From Zobellia galactanivorans (lineage in GTDB: Bacteria; Bacteroidota; Bacteroidia; Flavobacteriales; Flavobacteriaceae), in the NCBI RefSeq assembly GCF_000973105.1, contig NC_015844.1, forward strand, positions 3,716,501-3,780,500: a stretch of DNA of 64,000 nucleotides, written 5' to 3'. The notes beneath the pieces are model-generated. The model made no database searches and was not told the origin of the DNA. It was given only the letters and a program-made list of their open reading frames with translations. This document shows positions 62,381 through 64,000 of this stretch, one piece after another. Within the stretch, counting starts at the first letter, position 1, and each line of letters starts with the position of its first letter. Both the position numbers and the translations under genes were made by a program.

Positions 62381-62580
62381 GCACATAACGGTTGAGCTAT
62401 GAACAGTAGGGGAGCAAGCTAGCGTTTGCTTACCGTCATGCACGTAGCGAAATCTTTTGGTTTTGTTTTTTCTTTTTTTTGTGTCAAAGCGAAATCCCAA
62501 AGATTTCGCGACATTATAAAAATACGCAATCCCTGCGAATACCCCGAAGCCCGTATTTTTTATAGGTTGTGTTGTAAAAC
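62381..62580 (-). repeat. attC-like hairpin site, 200 bp
   Basis: Minus orientation: GTTTTACAAC (62571-62580, four bases after the stop of the 62585 gene), inner box CTATAAAAAATACGG (62551-62565) paired with its partner near 62396-62410, loop with GCGAAATCTTTTGG / CCAAAGATTTCGC (62447-62460, 62497-62509), then GTTATGTGC (62381-62389). Best-preserved site of the array. Confidence 0.7.
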
Positions 62581-62584
62581 GTTT

Positions 62585-62980
62585 TTATTCGTTACTTAAA
62601 CCAATCCATAATGAATACGAGCCAAGAAGGAGACCAAAAGGAATACAAATCGCAAATAGACCCAAATATTCATTTAGAGAAATAGCTTTAGAAATAAAGA
62701 CATAAATAATAATAAACGAGCCTAGTATTCCGAATATCGAAAAAAGCTTTAGCATTATTCCACCGACATTTTTATTGAAGTTATTGTTCATACGAGATGA
62801 GTCCTTTGAAATACTAGAAAAGAATATATAAAACATATGATATCCCATATTAATAACGACCCCTGCTATAATCCGTTCTGTCAATTCAATTTCTCTCGAA
62901 ACAATTATAAAAAGTATACTTAAAGTCAGATTTAAATACCCAAAAAGCTTATAATATTTATTAATATCCGTTTGGTTCAT
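62585..62980 (-). CDS. Membrane protein of unknown function
   Basis: The 131-residue protein starts MNQTDINKYYKLFGYLNLTLSILFIIVSREIEL. It has four hydrophobic helices (about 14-30, 35-52, 78-98, 107-125). The loop after helix 2 is charged (SSISKDSSRMNNNFNKN). No family is recognised. It is a single-gene cassette between GTTTATACAAT (62987-62997) and GTTGTAAAAC (62571-62580), boxes that match except for one extra base. Confidence 0.62.
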   Translation of the reverse strand: MNQTDINKYYKLFGYLNLTLSILFIIVSREIELTERIIAGVVINMGYHMFYIFFSSISKDSSRMNNNFNKNVGGIMLKLFSIFGILGSFIIIYVFISKAISLNEYLGLFAICIPFGLLLGSYSLWIGLSNE

Positions 62981-62986
62981 TTAAAT

Positions 62987-63053
62987 GTTTATACAATCAT
63001 TAGCTATGCGCAGTATTACGCATATTTCTATTCTCTATAATTGGTGTTACTTA
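62987..63053 (-). repeat. Short attC-like site, about 67 bp
   Basis: Plus-strand GTTTATACAAT (62987-62997), inner AGCTATGCGCAGTATTACG and CTCTATAATTGG, then GTTAC (63048-63052). The TATGCG/CGCATA inner hairpin is visible. It has the size of a classical integron attC. Confidence 0.6.
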
Positions 63054-63179
63054 AAATTCAAAGTACCCTAAAATATAAGCCAATGTTAAGAAAAAAATTA
63101 AGCCAAAGAATATAATCACCAAAGTTGTCACAGGATCCCACAGTATAAAACCGCTTAACTTTTTAGGTTTTTTATCCAT
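63051..63179 (-). CDS. 42-residue single-helix membrane protein
   Basis: ATG at 63179 opens MDKKPKKLSGFILWDPVTTL, followed by a hydrophobic helix (VIIFFGLIFFLTLAYIL) and GYFEF. A basic N-terminus and one helix indicate an inner-membrane peptide. Its stop overlaps the end of the short attC-like site. Too small for family assignment. Confidence 0.55.
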   Translation of the reverse strand: MDKKPKKLSGFILWDPVTTLVIIFFGLIFFLTLAYILGYFEF

Positions 63180-63183
63180 CGTA

Positions 63184-63288
63184 TTATTGAATTTTAAAAT
63201 AAATTAAAAATCCTACAAAAAAGGATATTATAAGAATTGAAAGAATTATACCTAACCTGGTATTTCCTTTAATATACTCTACAATCAA
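63184..63288 (-). CDS. Possible 34-residue membrane peptide
   Basis: A frame that could start at TTG 63288 encodes a hydrophobic helix (LGIILSILIISFFVGFLIYF) and ends five bases before the next small gene. There is no ATG, so the start is uncertain. An ATT or ATA at 63306-63309 would give about 41 residues. Confidence 0.3.
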   Translation of the reverse strand: MIVEYIKGNTRLGIILSILIISFFVGFLIYFKIQ

Positions 63289-63344
63289 ATCAAGTAGTTC
63301 TTCAATTATCGTTTAATTGAACTTTATTCAGGACGGGTCAAAAT

Positions 63345-63475
63345 GTTTTACAACGTTGTTGTATATGGTTTGTTGCGTGGTTTAAGCACCTCATTTAGCA
63401 AATAAAAACCGAATAGAAAATCCGCGAGGATTTTTGTAAGTAGGCAAGAAGCAAGCAATAAATTATATACGTTGT
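63345..63475 (-). repeat. attC-like hairpin site interrupted by a group II intron
   Basis: Plus-strand GTTTTACAAC (63345-63354), inner box GTATATGGTTTGTTGC (about 63361) inverted with GCAATAAATTATATAC (63455-63470), then GTTGT (63471-63475), where the intron begins. The stem boxes match at 12 of 16 positions. Confidence 0.6.
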
Positions 63476-64000
63476 GTGTGCCCAGTATGGGCATCTTTTA
63501 ACTACAGAAAAGTAGTTAATTAATCTAGAGGGTGCAAGTCCCTCATGCGCTGGAGTAACGTCTGGAAGCATTAGTAAGTCGCAAGGGTGGTAACTGCGAA
63601 GTTACATCTGAAGAAAGCGAGACTACAAAACTCGGTACTGACGAACAGGAACCGTATACAGAGGCATATTTACTTGGGTAAGCAAGCACATCATTGTAAC
63701 GCCCTAAGAACATCAAAAGGGTAGATATGTAGATACGGCGGTTATTGAGTGAAAGAAGATGTTCTTACCTGGGGAGGTCTCCAAAGTTACGTGTAGCTAC
63801 ATGGAGAAGTCAGCAGAGGTCATAGTACTTACGGGAAACGAGCTAGGGCAGTACCCTAGAGGTCTCACAAACAAGGAAGGACCGAACGTAATTCTCTTCA
63901 AAATTCGCATAGGAGCACATGTTGTAGCCTATGCCTAAATTAGAAGATAGTGCCAAGGGTGAAAAGAGCCTTGGTTTGATGATTTACGAACCGCCGTATA
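63476..64000 (+). ncRNA. Group IIC intron, 5' part (no intron-encoded protein seen)
   Basis: Begins with the consensus GUGYG (GTGTG, 63476-63480). The landmarks follow the order of the known Oceanobacillus iheyensis group IIC intron as I remember it: GAGGGTGCAAGTCCCTC (63528-63544), TCGCAAGGGTGGTAAC, TCTGAAGAAAGCGAG, CTTACCTGGGGAGGTCT (63764-63780), AAGTCAGCAGAGGTCATAGT (63808 on), GGAAGGACCGAAC, and GAACCGCCGTATA (63988-64000), the start of domain V. Domain IV, which normally carries the reverse transcriptase, is only about 100 bases, so no maturase gene is present before domain V. The 3' end lies beyond the window. It runs opposite to the cassette genes. Confidence 0.85.

Noticed and set aside
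63931-64000. ATG at 63931 as the start of the intron-encoded protein
   Set aside because: The stretch runs into GAACCGCCGTATA, the start of intron domain V, so it is domain IV RNA, not coding sequence.

Overview
The window looks like part of a chromosome of a marine Flavobacteriaceae (Bacteroidota). The signs are: two OMP_b-brl_3-type outer-membrane proteins with an N-terminal carboxypeptidase-regulatory domain, many short lipoproteins ending their signal peptide in a Ser-Cys or Gly-Cys lipobox followed by acidic residues, secreted proteins whose signal peptides end in Ala-Gln or Gly-Gln, few Shine-Dalgarno motifs, a TAnnTTTG-type promoter upstream of moeA, a LytS/LytR two-component pair next to an outer-membrane protein, and a sulfatase. 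Base composition is AT-rich, except for one GC-rich insertion sequence. No rRNA, tRNA or CRISPR array was seen.

Layout. 1-3.5 kb: nitrate respiration and molybdenum cofactor genes (partial napA, napD, moeA, a ModE-type regulator, moaE), followed by a porin. 5.1-9.4 kb: a DUF7738-like protein, topoisomerase III, and a PAS-LuxR regulator divergent from an outer-membrane beta-barrel protein. 12.2-16.4 kb: four lipoproteins on the minus strand, the last with a 10-bp tandem repeat directly before its start. 16.7-25.2 kb: two paralogous PLP group II decarboxylases enclosing small accessory genes (Crp/Fnr regulator, DUF4386, GAD-like/DUF1851, PepSY-like, Imm70). 25.6-26.6 kb: a two-gene toxin-antitoxin pair (HTH plus PIN). 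27.9-32.5 kb: outer-membrane protein with a LytS/LytR pair. 32.5-36 kb: GNAT, a small protein and a large unknown protein. 36-39.6 kb: a nicotinamide riboside uptake operon (NadR, PnuC, TonB receptor). 41-44.4 kb: a SCO1/YwqK/YHYH/sulfatase operon. 45-54 kb: assorted lipoproteins, hydrolases, SDR/LysR and another Crp/Fnr regulator. 54.5-63.5 kb: the array described next. 63.5-64 kb: the 5' part of a group IIC intron.

The most striking structure is 54.5-63.5 kb. Single genes or gene pairs, all on the minus strand, are separated by long imperfect hairpins built like integron attC sites. In gene orientation each site starts with a box ending in AAC, ends with a box starting with GTT, and most have an inner pair of stem boxes around CTAT. 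Each gene unit is bounded by its own 8-10 bp box, present upstream as GTT-NNN and downstream as NNN-AAC. The boxes differ between units but match within a unit, as expected for cassettes inserted by attC recombination. Similar sites bound a three-gene unit at 18.3-20.3 kb, and weaker ones lie at 33.6 and 35.6-35.95 kb. A group IIC intron, a class known to insert at TTGT next to attC hairpins, begins exactly after TTGT in the outermost site and runs opposite to the genes. No integron integrase gene is in the window, so this resembles an integrase-less attC cluster (CALIN) or an unrecognised cassette system in Bacteroidota. Cassette contents are small membrane proteins, secreted hydrolases, a CPBP protease, a bacteriocin-like lipoprotein with a small membrane partner, and an IS1182-type element.
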